Shown piece after piece: positions 46,309 through 57,483 of a stretch of 64,000 nucleotides of DNA. The notes beneath the pieces were generated by a model, which was given only the letters and a program-made list of their open reading frames with translations, searched no databases and was not told the origin of the DNA. The stretch spans positions 3,834,001-3,898,000 of the forward strand of contig NC_016478.1 in assembly GCF_000226095.1 (NCBI RefSeq). Reading direction: 5' to 3'. Made by a program: the position numbers and the translations under genes. Every line of letters begins with the position of its first letter. Position 1 is the stretch's first letter. Origin of the DNA: Thermothelomyces thermophilus ATCC 42464. Taxonomy: Eukaryota > Ascomycota > Sordariomycetes > Sordariales > Chaetomiaceae.

Positions 46309-48701
46309 CTACTGCCCCGCCACAATTGCAAGATCGAACGGCAGGTCGGGCACGTTGTCGCGCGACGCCTGCACATGGGTGGGCGGGAGGAGCTGGTCCA
46401 TGTAGACATTGGCCTGCGTGCGCGTCGCGGTGGACGACACAAGTGGCGTGTAGCCGTGGCTGCTGTTACCGCTGATCAGCGCAGAGGATGCTGACGAAGA
46501 TGCCGCCGTGCTCTGTTGTTGTTGTTGTTGTTGTTGTTGTTGCTGCTGCTGCTGCCGCCGGGCGCTCGGGTCCGCCGAGTTCTCGTGGTCGAACCCGGCT
46601 GACGAAATGGGCATGGGCATGCACATGCCCTGGAGGGGCGGCGCTGAGAACATGGCGGGGCCGTTGAGGCAGTACGGGCCAGAGAGCTGCGAGTTGAGGT
46701 CTCCGAAAAGCCCTGGGCCAGTCATGTCGATGGAGGTTTGGCCGAGGCCCTCTCCAAGGCCGGCGAGGTTGGCGATGTCGTCGAAAGCCCCCCAAGCTCC
46801 CGTGCCCATGGGGAATCCAGCCTGCGACTCGTTGTTATATTGTGTCTCGGAGAACTCGTTGGTGAGATCTTCGGTGTCCACGGCGCCGGCCGACTCGGTG
46901 CCGTCGGGGACCAATGCGCCGGGCTGGTCCATGGGCACTGTCACCTCGACCATCCACTGCTTGAGCTCGTTCATTGATGGCCAGTCGCCGCCGCCCTTCC
47001 CCCCGCGCTTCTCCTTCTCTTCCTCGGTCGTCGTCTTGCCCTGTCCGTTCCCGTTCTTGGATCCGGCTGCGCCCTTCCGGGCTTTGACGTTGAAGTGTGT
47101 GCGGCGGAGATGGGCGGCGGCGTTGTAGTAGGCCCCATATTGCTTGTTTTGCGAGCACTGCTTGCAGTCCTTGAGTGGCTTAACGGCCGTCTCGCTGTGA
47201 GGAATACCATAGAGATCTGGGTCGCGGCAAATCCACTTCTTGACCATGCTCTTGTGCTTGGCCTCAGTATGCCGCCGCAGCTCGTGCTCGCCTCGGAAGC
47301 CATCGGGGTGCTCGTTGCACTGGCCGCACAGAACCTTGGGATGTCTCGGTCTCTCGTACTTGGTCTTGGTGATGGCGGTCTTGCCGGCTTTCCCTTTATT
47401 GGCTGGATCGGCCGTGTCGTGCTTCACAGCCCCGACTGCTGGCTTTGGCTGGAGCTGGCGAGATTTGGCTGCGTAGTTTTGGCGCGCGAGAGCCTCTTTG
47501 GCACGGTGTTTTAGGGACGAGCTGGACTTGACGCTGTCTTTCGACACTGACCGCTCCATCGAGAGGTGCTGGGCCAGGGAAAGCCCGCTGGCATCGGGAG
47601 CTGACGGCCCGGTCGACGAAGTGGACTGGATGCTCGATTGGGACAAGGAGGGCTTCATGGAGTGCTGATGCTGGGAGAAGGGCGATTGTGTGGGGGCAGA
47701 GGACGGGTGGGCGTACGAGAACGACCCTCCTTGCATGACGATGACGCCCGAGCCCTCGGGGGCTCTCTTTCCCAACAGGGGTGGCTGAGAGGCGATGGGG
47801 CTGGGTCGATAACTCTTCGAGGACTGCTGTGACTGAATTCTCACCATGTCGTTGAAGTCTCCGGCAATCGCCGAGGCGGCATCGTTCATAGAGCTATTCT
47901 GCCGCGACATGGGAGCTGTTTCTATGGTCGGGCCTGAGGTCAGGGATCCGTAGGCGGAGGGGAGGCTCGAGCCTGGAAATTGTTCGACTTCTTGTGACGA
48001 TGGCGGGGCAGAGCAAGGGATGTCGATCGGAGAGGTGGTCGAGAATGCATTGTCACGCGTCATAAGGAACTCGTCGACCGCCATCTCTAGCCCCAGCTCC
48101 GGGTGCTGTGATGGTCCGGCCATGCCGGCGGGCCCCTGGGCGAAGGCGTCCACGGGATATAAAGCCTGGTCCTGGTGGAAGTAGCTACCTAGGCTGTTGG
48201 ACCCAGCAACAGAGATGCTGCTCCATGTCGCCGGCTGGGTGATCTGACCAGAGTTGCAAACAAAGACGCCGGAGCCGGGAGTTGGGCGCGGGATGCTTGA
48301 CCTTGACCTCACCATAGGTGCTATTGTGGATGATCCGGCAGCATGTGTAGTCTTTGAACGTTTCATGGGTCTGCTTTGGTCCTGCAGAAAGGCGAGCGTT
48401 AGTGAGCTCTCTCGCTGCTTTCACGTTCACAGGAGGGAGTTACCTGTGACGCATGCTTGGCCCGAGGACCAGTGTCATTTGTGGTGGTGCAGGGCATTGA
48501 AGTGCCGCCCGAGAGGCCATCTCCGGTGAGTTGAGGGTTGGCAGCACGTGGCACTTGGTCTCCGTGGCCGGCGCGGACGCCTGGCATGTTGGACGAAGTA
48601 GCAGACCGTACCCTGTTGAGCGTCCCCTTCAAAACGCGATTCTGCTGCTCACTCATCGCAAGCGCAGCCCTTAGCTGCTCGACCTCGCTGTTGCCACTCA
48701 T
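46309..48701 (-). CDS. C2H2-like zinc-finger regulatory protein with polyQ tract, 776 aa
   Basis: Exons are 48444-48701 and 46309-48381; the 62-nt intron has a CTAAC branch site and joins KHASQ to DQSRPMKRSK in frame. The N-terminus is a short leucine-heptad coiled coil (VEQLRAALAMSEQQNRVLKG). The S/P/Q-rich middle is disordered. Near residues 433-520 lie two linked zinc-binding units. The first is VLCGQCNEHPDGFRGEHELR, then RHTEAKH. The second is KWICRDPD, then DCKQCSQNKQYGAYYNAAAH, then LRRTHF. This spaced pair occurs in ascomycete proteins annotated as C2H2 finger / DUF7896-type (my recollection). A K/E/G-rich basic stretch follows, then an acidic/S-rich C-terminal part with a run of about 14 glutamines (DNA 46512-46553), likely an activation region. 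Nuclear DNA-binding regulator is the best reading; targets are unknown. Confidence 0.83.
46512..46556. repeat. CAG/CAA (polyQ) microsatellite in the zinc-finger gene
   Basis: On the plus strand (GTT)n followed by (GCT)n; on the sense strand CAG and CAA codons for about 14 glutamines. Confidence 0.88.
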
Positions 48702-51700
48702 CCTTCGGCCGGAACTCGCCAGGGACGATGTTGGCGGCAAGCGGCGGCGGCAGAAGAGATCGCCGAAACAGACTCAGGACCCTCTTGGTTGGAGACAGGC
48801 GTGCAGGAAGTAGTCGACCGTTGAGGGGGTATGTTTGTCCTTCGACGAGCGAAATGTGAGATTGCTTGTAGCAGGCATGCAATCGCAGCAGGATGGGAAG
48901 TGGAAACCAGAGTAGTAGAAGAAGAGACTGGCGGGCTGCTCGCAAGCAAATGATATTTATTAACCAGTCTCACGCTCTCGGGGCCCTGCGAGACTTCGAC
49001 GTGTCTGTCCACTTCACAATACGCAGGTCTCGGCGCAGACCGAAAAGTCTAAGGGCTTTGGGCGCGCGAGATTTGGGACGAGATGCAAGCCCGCATGTGT
49101 CCCCCGGCAGAAAGTGGTGGTGGGTGTGGGAGACAGTCCTGGGGAAGACATGGTCCTGAAGCCTCGAGTGTGATGCCAGTCGAGCCAGGCACACAACCCA
49201 CTCAGATTTGGGCAAGCAGCAAGTGACTTGACTGTCTGCGGATCAATGGTGTAACAGGCAGGGGCCCCTCTGAAGGGAGCTCTGATTGATGCAACGGACT
49301 GCCCACCGAGCCAGGGCTGGGCGTGGGCGGGCCAGTCTTAGTGTCCCAAGCGGGTCTCTGGGGATGCGTTGACGAATCTGGAGCGCTGGGCGCACGCCAC
49401 GGATTGTGCCCGGGAAGAGAGATCAGCTTCGGGTCCAGTAACGGACATCGCTTTGGAGTGGCTTTGCTCAAGTCATTCCGATGGCAGTTCTCCTGCCCCA
49501 AGGCAAGCAGGCGTCATGACCTCGGTGCATCTCCCCCCTCCCTTCTTCCGGGTACGCGCGCAGACAAATCCGTATTCGTATTGTATACTGCGTAGTCTAG
49601 TTATCCGTAGAGCCCTCACACGCCAGCGGGGGTCTGTGTCGTGTATCGCGTCTCTCCATTGTTGCTGCGGTCAATCAAGTGATTGCATGCAACGGTCGAA
49701 TACGGCAGGGGGTTGATGGACAACAGATGCGTGAGCTGTGGCCGGCTTGAGAGGAGATTCAATGATTCCGGGGTTGCTATCTCTGCGAAGCCATTGGTCG
49801 AAGATCGCTTCAGCGGCATACGGCTTCCCTGGCCAGTGGACTGCCGAAGAGAGCCCACATCGTCCATCCACCGGCCTTCCTTCCGTGGCCACAGTGGGAC
49901 AGGCGTGTGCCAGTGTGCCGCAGCACTTCCCAGGGGGGCCGTGCGTCTTCCTTGCCCACCACGCGTTGTGGTGTAGAATTCGTAGGTATGTACTCCGTAC
50001 TGTACTGTACATCCGTACATTCAATCGATGAAGTTGGAGGTGGTTGTTGAGGGTAAAGAGAGGGCGGCCAGTGAACTGGCCATCACTGGACGAAATTGTC
50101 CGGGGAAATGAGCCGCTGCATCCAGTCAGGTTGCGGGGCGGCAAGGCACAGCGTCTCTGGCAACCTCTCCAAGCTCCATATCCCGCGGGGGCACATACCA
50201 GGTAGTATCAAAATTGGGTGACAATTGAGATCGTTCTGGAAGCATTTGTCCGGTATCCTACTCGGGAGGTTGATTTTGATCGTGATATCAGAATGCCAGG
50301 TGGCAAGCGCGGGTTCGAACCCAGCAAATTACAGGAACTCGGCCCTTCGGACCTCTTCGATCGCGAGTTGCAGACGAAAATGCAGTGGTGGATGCAGCTC
50401 GAAGCGGATGTTGAGTCACCCGCGAACCCGCACTTCATGTAAGCACTGTCGCTCAGAAGCAACCGTGACAATTGGGGTGAAAATCTTTTCTGTTCAATCC
50501 AGGAAACCTCAACCCCCGCGATCCAATTCACTTGGAAACGAGCGGCTGCAATTCAGCGCGTTGTCTGTGGGGAAGGCGCGGCCACCCCAACTGCAATGAC
50601 GCCAGGTGCGATCGCAGTGAGGAGAGGATCTTGCTTGCTCTCCAAGGTTTCTCGGCGGCCCTCCTTCGGACTGCCCCCGAATCCCACAATGACGGGATGG
50701 GTGACTGTTTGCAGCGACGAAGTGCTTCTGGCTCGAGCCAGTACCTATCGACTTCAGCTGCGCAAGCCCGCGCAGCAATTGACCCAAAGCACTATTGGGA
50801 AGACGCACTGCACAGCCCGCTCAGCAGCATCCTTCAACAGGCCTCTCTCAATTGACACCACGACCATCCCACCATCACAAGTAAATACCACCACCACCGA
50901 CTAGCACGACTGCTACCACCACCCCACTTGTCCCCCTCAATCGCCCGGCGCTGCTCCTTATCCGTGCCGTGTCAGCACCCATCGAATCATTTGTTCAAGG
51001 CTTCAAACCAAAGAAAGATTGGAATGCCTTTTGCATTGCCTTGTTGTCGAGTGGGGTGCCAGGGTCTCCCGCCTCCCATCTCCCCATGCCGAGCATCGCT
51101 CTCTGCCAGTCGAGCATGCCAGTGGTGCTGCAGGACCGTCACAGGCGGTATCACATTGGCCAGCCACGCCATGGAGTGAGGCGGGAACCCTTTGACTGGA
51201 CACAAATCGCCGGTCGGGCGGGTCCGTGTTGGGCGCTGCAACTCGCCAATCTGCTTGCCAGAGGGCCCCCCGACTCCCTGCCCATCATTCCGAGCGGTTG
51301 GGCAGTGGAGGCGCAAAGCTCCCCACTGGATCACTAGCTCGCAAGCCACCCGACGGGCCACAGTGGCCGGGCGCGGCACCCTCGGCTCTTGGGCTCCAAC
51401 CTTGACCCGGGCATGGACGGTGTCTCACCGGTGGCCCGGTGGGTCCGGCAGCGTGCATGACCTCCTAATGGACGGGTCGATGAGTTGTCCGTTGGCTGCC
51501 GCTGCGACACGTTTCCGGTCACCGGGAACTCACCTGGCTGAGTTGGGCTCCGAGCCCACCCCTCCTGACTCTGGGGTCGATGGGCCCTCTCGTGCCTTGG
51601 GAAGCTGGCCCGCTTGTCATGCTTCAAGATTGCTTACAGCTCTTAGTGACTTGGACTACGTAGACGGGACAAATCATCAATGGCATGCATCTGAAACCAG

Positions 51701-52621
51701 GCATCTGCACGTCACAACTGCCGCTGATGGAGAGGGCCCCAAAGACAGGCCAATCTGCACCGGAGAACAAGCCGAAGGATAGAAGTTGCGTCCGGGCCAA
51801 AGGGGAACACCACGAGACCTACCTACATCCATCGTCGGACTTTGTCGTCTGTCCTGTCTTCACGGATATCAATCTGAGAAAGGCTAGATCCAACGTGCGC
51901 GGGTTGCTGAGTACCTATATACATACGTGCCCAAGTCGAGTGGCGATGCAGGACGATTTGGTCAACTGCCCGTGCAGGCACAAAGACACCAGGGCAAAAC
52001 GAGTTCTGTGAAAGAGTGAACGCATCTATAGACGAATGCGAAATCATGTGTGAAAACCTCCAATTAATATCTATTGGAACTCGCAAAACATCGTTCTCGA
52101 CCAAAGAAGGGTTGGGTACGTCGCTAACAAAGATTGCGTGCATGTATGTATGTATGTATGCATGTACTGTACATACATACATTGCATACCTACATAAATA
52201 CAAAAGAAAAGAGGCGAGCCTGCCGCGGTGGGGTCCTCTAATAAGAATGAACATTGAGATCGGGCGGCGAGGCGGGAAAGAATTGGCGCAAAATTTCCTT
52301 CTTGTCTCTCGAGGAGAGTCGCACAGGAGCACAAACACAGCAATTAATCACGCCAAAGAAACATCGTGATTCGGTTGCTGATATTCCACGGGCGACCGAA
52401 GAAGCACGAGCCCAGGAACGCTCTCAAGAGGGATGACATAACCCTTCCACGCAGGGGGCGGGGGGGGGGGGGGCGATAAGGCCACCTTATCAGTGGGCAT
52501 GGTATTACCAACAGGTGTCCCGTTTCCCCAAACGGCCATGGCGATTGGCGATTAGCAGTACCTGTCCCAAACCAAAGACCGCATGCGAGCCCGCCATGAT
52601 AGCTAACGACTGCACGGCACG
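48702..52621. other. 3.9 kb without a supported gene; open frames on both strands
   Basis: Several overlapping frames stay open (for example 49671-50144 minus, 50969-51337 plus, 51192-51782 plus, 51823-52338 minus), but none shows a domain, signal peptide or consistent splice structure. Visible sequence features are a near-palindromic GTAC/CATAC cluster at 49985-50020, a (TGTA)n / (TACA)n inverted cluster at 52139-52192, and a G-run near 52456-52473. It may hold long leaders, non-coding transcripts or fast-evolving genes; I see no proof of any. Confidence 0.4.
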
Positions 52622-54305
52622 ATGCGTCGCCTCAATTTGGTTCTGTTAGCATCGCTCCAGCTGTGCCGAGCTCGGCAGCACAGTTTCAGTGTCCATGACG
52701 ACCTGCTAGCATATCCCCAGGTACGCCATCACGCCTCATCCATGCGCTGCCCTGCACGAGGACCGACCACCAGGTCGCATCTGCATCTGCTAACCTATTC
52801 AACCCTGGTTTTAGTATGAGGTTGTCTTTGCGGACGATTCCATCTCAGAAGCCGACGCCCTCGCCATCCTTGAGTCGTCGCACAAAAAAGATGCCACCTA
52901 CAACACCGCAGACTTCTCGCAATCCGACCTGTCTAACGTGCGCGAGTCCGCACCCGCCGGATCTTCCGGGACGACAAGCCGCGAGAGCACACCTGAGGCC
53001 GGCGAAGACGACGAAGATGCGCCAATTGGTGAAACGTACGAATTGATCAACGACGATCCATGGCACTATCTCTGCGCCGTGCCCATTCTTGCACCCCCGC
53101 CCGTGCTTAACCGGACGGCGACAGAACTAGCCAAGGCCGAGGAGGCACGCGAGCTGAGTAGGGCGTCAGCCAGAGGCTGGGAACTGATGAGCGGGCTCGA
53201 GGGGCAATGCATGTACTATGTGTCGGGATGGTGGAGCTACAGCTTTTGCTACGGCAAGAACGTCATCCAGTTCCACGCCCTGCCCGGGAGCAAGCCCACG
53301 GACCCGCCCGTGCCAGACGGAAACAACCAGGAGTATGTTCTTGGTAGGGTACAGCACAAGGCGCCCTCGAGAGGCTCGACAGATGATGCGGAGGCGGAGG
53401 GGCAAACCAAGAGCCTCGCTCCGCCAAACTCCCAGCTCCAGGTGAAGGGCGACCAGCGCTATCTATCACAGCGCCTCGAGGATGGCACAGTCTGCGACCT
53501 CACCGGCCGTCCGCGCACCATCGAGATCCAGTACCACTGCAGCCCCGGCGCGACAACGGACAGAATCGGCTGGGTCAAAGAAGTCACCACCTGTACCTAC
53601 CTAATGGTCGTCTATACCCCGCGTCTCTGCAGCGACGTGGCCTTCCTCCCCCCCAAGGAAAGCCGGGCACACCCGATCCGCTGCCGCCCGATCGTCAGCA
53701 CCAAGGAGGAAGAGCTTGCTTGGCGGCACAACAGACTGGTCGCGGCCGGCGAGCTGCTGGGACGAAGAACCGGAACCACCAAGCCGGCCGGCAAGGACCT
53801 TTCCAAGAACCACTTCGTCGGAATGACCATCGGCGGCATCGTCGTAGGCTCCAAGAAGCATGTCAGCGACGAGCTCGCGAGCAAGCTGCCGCTGCCGAGA
53901 GGAGTCGTGCGCCAAGCAGCGCCGACCGTACAAGTGATTGCCAGTAGGAAGAGCGGCACGGCCAAGGTGGATGTGATGAGCGACGCCGAGCTGGAGAAGC
54001 TGAATCTCGATCCAAAGCTGGTCAAGGAGGGAGTGGAGGAGATGAAGAGCGTTGCGGGCGACAGGGGTTGGACCCTGCAATACGTGAAGGACGGCGACAA
54101 GGTTGAGTACTACGGCGTATTCGAAGGGGAGGAGGACGAAGTCGAGCAGGAGGGTGTCAGGCGGCAGGATTTGCCCTGGGAGTCGGGCAACAAGAAGGAG
54201 GAAGCTGCAAAGGACGAGAAGAAAGATGATCGCGGAGAAACTGCAAACCGGAAGAAGGAAGAAGAGGAGGGCTCCCAGGAGGTATTCTTCAAGGAGGAAC
54301 TGTAG
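52622..54305 (+). CDS. yos9: Yos9 / OS-9 homologue, ER quality-control lectin, 529 aa
   Basis: Exons are 52622-52720 and 52815-54305; the intron has a GTACGC donor and a CTAAC branch site and joins LLAYPQ to YEVVFADDSISE, the usual OS-9 start. A signal peptide (MRRLNLVLLASLQLCRA) targets the ER lumen. The MRH domain spans about residues 162-312: GQCMYYVSGWWSYSFCYG with the double Trp, then IQFHAL, CDLTGRPRTIEIQYHC, and IGWVKEVTTCTYLMVVYTPRLC. The Q, R, E and Y that bind mannose in OS-9/Yos9 all have counterparts. In yeast the protein reads trimmed N-glycans on misfolded proteins and hands them to the Hrd1-Hrd3 ERAD ligase. The C-terminal 100 residues are K/E-rich and end FFKEEL, a KDEL-like ER retrieval signal. 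Length is close to fungal homologues. Strong call. Confidence 0.94.
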
Positions 54306-54597
54306 ATAGAGAGCGGACAGACCTTGGTATTCTTTTGTATGTACGAAGTATGCATTCAGTATTCCGCCTCCAGTTGCCTACTGGCAACCGAAATGGTCGT
54401 TCTCCCCGTCGCCAACATGTGACTGAAACCGCTGGACGTTGCAGCTTTCTCGCCGTGTCGGCACTGTCTCGCCCGCCTCCTTGTTTGCGCTCGGCTTCCC
54501 CTTCCACCTCTCTCTCCTACCTCTCCTCTACCCCCCTTCCCTCCCTTTTCCTTAATTTACTAAAATAACATAAAATAAAAAAACACTGTTGGCTTCC

Positions 54598-54831
54598 ATG
54601 TGTGCGCCGAATGGTAGTGGTCCCAGCCACCCTCGTCCATACAGTCCATGTCGCCCTAGCTATTTCTCGGGTGACGCGCCATCCATCTTCTCGTCCGACA
54701 ATACCCCAACGCTCACGCCCAGGCGCAACAGCGGCAACGGCAGTTCAGCTCCACGTGCCCTAATTAGTCCAGCTCAGAGATACTCACTACAAACCCAAGA
54801 CCACGTCGAGCTAGGAGAACTGACTGCATAA
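54598..54831 (+). CDS. Possible small protein, 77 aa, unknown
   Basis: A short frame beginning MCAPNGSGPSHPRPYSP and rich in S, P, T and N (SIFSSDNTPTLTPRRNSG). No domain is recognised and no signal peptide is seen. It starts about 290 bases after the yos9 stop, following a long CT-rich stretch, so it could also be part of the yos9 3' region. A TAATTAG lies in the frame, and the stop codon is the TAA of another TAATTA. Codon choice looks protein-like, but a chance frame cannot be excluded. Confidence 0.3.
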   Translation: MCAPNGSGPSHPRPYSPCRPSYFSGDAPSIFSSDNTPTLTPRRNSGNGSSAPRALISPAQRYSLQTQDHVELGELTA

Positions 54832-55303
54832 TTATATGTTATTGGCGAGCGGTTGGCGAGCGGTTGGCTCGTTCAGCGTCCAATACTGTTTGTTTTACTC
54901 TCATTAGCTCCGTAGGCGCCCATGCGATGCCAGACATGTAGATAGGAATAACTTACTCAGCTGTTAGGGCATTATGGATGGTCATCCCAAGCACAAGCGA
55001 GACTCAATAGGTTCCGGTAGGCAACTTTCTTGAGGCACCACTGGCAAATAGGTACATATATGATCTTGCTTCCTGCATGACTCGGTCGTCCCAGAGGCTC
55101 AGGTATCATGTCATGCGCTTGCTGCGGGCAAGATCTGAGAACTTATTATCTCGAAGAGGGGCGGAAGAATCAAACTTTCCGTGGCGTTGTTGTTAATAGG
55201 CAGGCTCGTTATCACACGATCAAGTACGGCCACTGCTCGTCCCTAAGACTGCAGGCACAACGGAAAGCCGAAATCATTCTTGTTGTCATCGGGTTCAAGC
55301 GCC
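54832..55303. other. Intergenic with a 12-base tandem duplication
   Basis: Two to three copies of a GGCGAGCGGTT unit lie at about 54843-54868. A frame at 55108-55539 overlaps the next feature in another phase and is rejected. No supported gene. Confidence 0.45.
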
Positions 55304-55612
55304 ATGGCGTCCCCGAAACGGAAAAAAAAACCACCTTGGTTAATTATCAGCACAGGCTTGGGCATTGCCGCGAACGAGCTGCTGACTATTTACCTATTAA
55401 TTACTCACCCACACTAGATTTTCGTGTACCGACAGCATCAGACAAGGTATGTAAGAAAGGGCCGTTGGGTAGAGTACAACATGGTAGCGCGGCAGCACGT
55501 CAACTTCAAACTTATCAAAGCCAGACTAGCAACGCGTAACTCCATTAATTATCATAGGTACCGGAACAACGCGGAGGCGGCCAGCTCGGTACTTGACTCT
55601 CGTGGCGTCTAA
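55304..55612 (+). pseudogene. Small membrane-anchored protein gene interrupted by one in-frame TAG
   Basis: From the ATG at 55304 one frame reads MASPKRKKKPPW, a hydrophobic helix (LIISTGLGIAANELLTIYLLI), THPH, then a TAG at 55415-55417. The same phase continues with IFVYRQHQTRYVRKGRWVEY, NMVARQHVNFKLIKARLATR and more to a TAA at 55610-55612. The whole is 102 codons with consistent protein-like content: a basic N-terminus, one TM, then a basic amphipathic tail. That looks like a real small organelle or ER membrane protein. No GT or GC donor was found that would remove the TAG while keeping the frame, so I call a one-stop pseudogene, with sequencing error or a recoded stop as alternatives. The final stop lies in TAATTAG. 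Family not recognised. Confidence 0.5.
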
Positions 55613-57483
55613 TTAGTTATTAGTTCAAGACTCGCTTCACTACGCCATCAGCCAAGCTAACAATTCTCTTTCGCTGCCTGATTACTCCTCAAATCTCGCA
55701 CTCAGAGTATCGACTACGGGACGACTCGCCTGCCTGATGTCCTTTTCACATGGTAACGCTTTGATGCTTCTCCACAAACAACAACTATTGTGTATATTAG
55801 AATAATATTTCTGATGGGTTGGCTATACCATGAGCGAGAAACGAGACACTAGTATCTGGCCACAAGGATGACGCCGTGAGGAATTACTCATCACGTGTAA
55901 CCCGAAATCAACACGACTTAACAGCTTTTACAAGAGGGGTGTGGAATCTGGGAATTAGGCAAAGAAGGGGCTGAAAGGGCTGAAAGGGCCTGCCAACAAA
56001 AAAATAAAAATAAAAATAAATGAGAAAAAAACATGGTGGGCAACCTGTACGGTTGTTCACTTCCCATTGAGGATAAACAACCCAAGGCATTTCCGTGTCT
56101 GGTTCTTGGCTGCCATGAATAGGTAATTTGGGTCGAAGGAAGGGATTGGCCACGGGTTTGTGCACATGTTATTAGTACTCTCAACATGGGACGGTAAGCG
56201 TTGAGTGCGAGTATCTGCCTATCGATATTTCCAAGAACTTGTGAAGGAAGGGAAATCCTGGCCCGAGGAAACAGAGCGACGGGACCAACTCACACTTTCT
56301 TCCTGCCTACGCTAGGAGTTGTCCTGTCAGTCTGAACCTACACTAGCCAAAAGCAGGGTTACCGTCCAATTTTTGGTATTTTCATGTCTACGCTTCCGTC
56401 TCGGGTAGCTCACCAAGAATGGGCACAGATTATACCGCATCCGCGTGTACAGCCGGAGTCGGGAAATTGAGGCTGCTGAGCGATAGCGTAATTAATATCC
56501 CAAGTATTGCCGCCAAGCTGGATGATTGAAGAGCGAAAAGCTTGTTTTGTCTTGGCGCGAAGGGGTGTCATTGTCAAGATGAGATGACCAATTTGTTTGA
56601 AACAGTGCTAAGACTAAGAGCTCCCAAAAAAAAAAAAGGACAGTGACCGCAACGCAGATACATTCCCCGCAGCAGCCCGGAGTCTTGGACCGCACCCTCG
56701 GGCTCTGGATACGAAGGACCGAGAGAGCTCAGCGTGAGCCAAGCGCTGTGGTGGCGTCTGATGGCTTGAAATGATTGGCACGGAAGTCAAGGCGTTCAAT
56801 AACTATCACGAATGTGTACACGCCGCGTCGGAGGATCCTGCCCGTAGTCTAATTCCTTTCCCCTTTAAGGGACTCCTCGGATGCATGTTGTTCATGTGTA
56901 ATTATACTAGGAACGCCACATATCAGTTTGGTTTCGATAATATTCGAGAAATATCTTGCCGCGTAGCTTCCGTGATGCTAATTTTAACTCTGGCATCTTC
57001 TTACCCGGTAGCCTGCCCTTGTGCTCGCCGGGTTAGGAACTCGCTATTGTGCAGTGTCTCCGTGGTGATCAGCCTGCTTACACGTGCAAAGCAACGCAGG
57101 CACTGTACATACACACGTTCGCCGACCGGATAATAAGTTGCTTTGCCTATCTCCCCGGCCACGGACTTCCTTTCCTCCACACCGAAGTCTTGGCTCAGGG
57201 CAAGAATGACCAGGCGGACGGCTATTACGTGAACAATAGAAAAACCGATGTTCAGGAGGCGGTCAGCATGACGAGCCGAGTAAATCGGAACTGGGACTCC
57301 GAGGCAACTCGGCTAGGCTCTGCTTCGGAGGAGACTATTTATACTTCAGATTATTATCGAACCCCGTAAACATCTCACCTCCTCTACGCCCACCCACCAG
57401 GCAGGTCACGGCACTTCTTCACCTTTTCTTGGATCGTGTACACTATACCAGCCACCCGATATAATATTCTTCAAGCCCCCACC
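55613..57483. other. Intergenic, no supported gene
   Basis: Frames such as 56771-57133 have no recognisable content. TAATTA motifs lie near 56491 and 56908, A runs near 56003-56032 and 56625-56637. The last 120 bases are the likely promoter and leader of the secreted-protein gene. Confidence 0.5.

Noticed and set aside
50305-50325. GGTTCGAACCC, which looks like a tRNA T-arm
   Set aside because: No acceptor, D or anticodon arms can be paired around it, so it is a chance palindrome.
55108-55539. A 143-codon plus-strand frame
   Set aside because: It overlaps the more protein-like 55304-55612 phase and has no features of its own.
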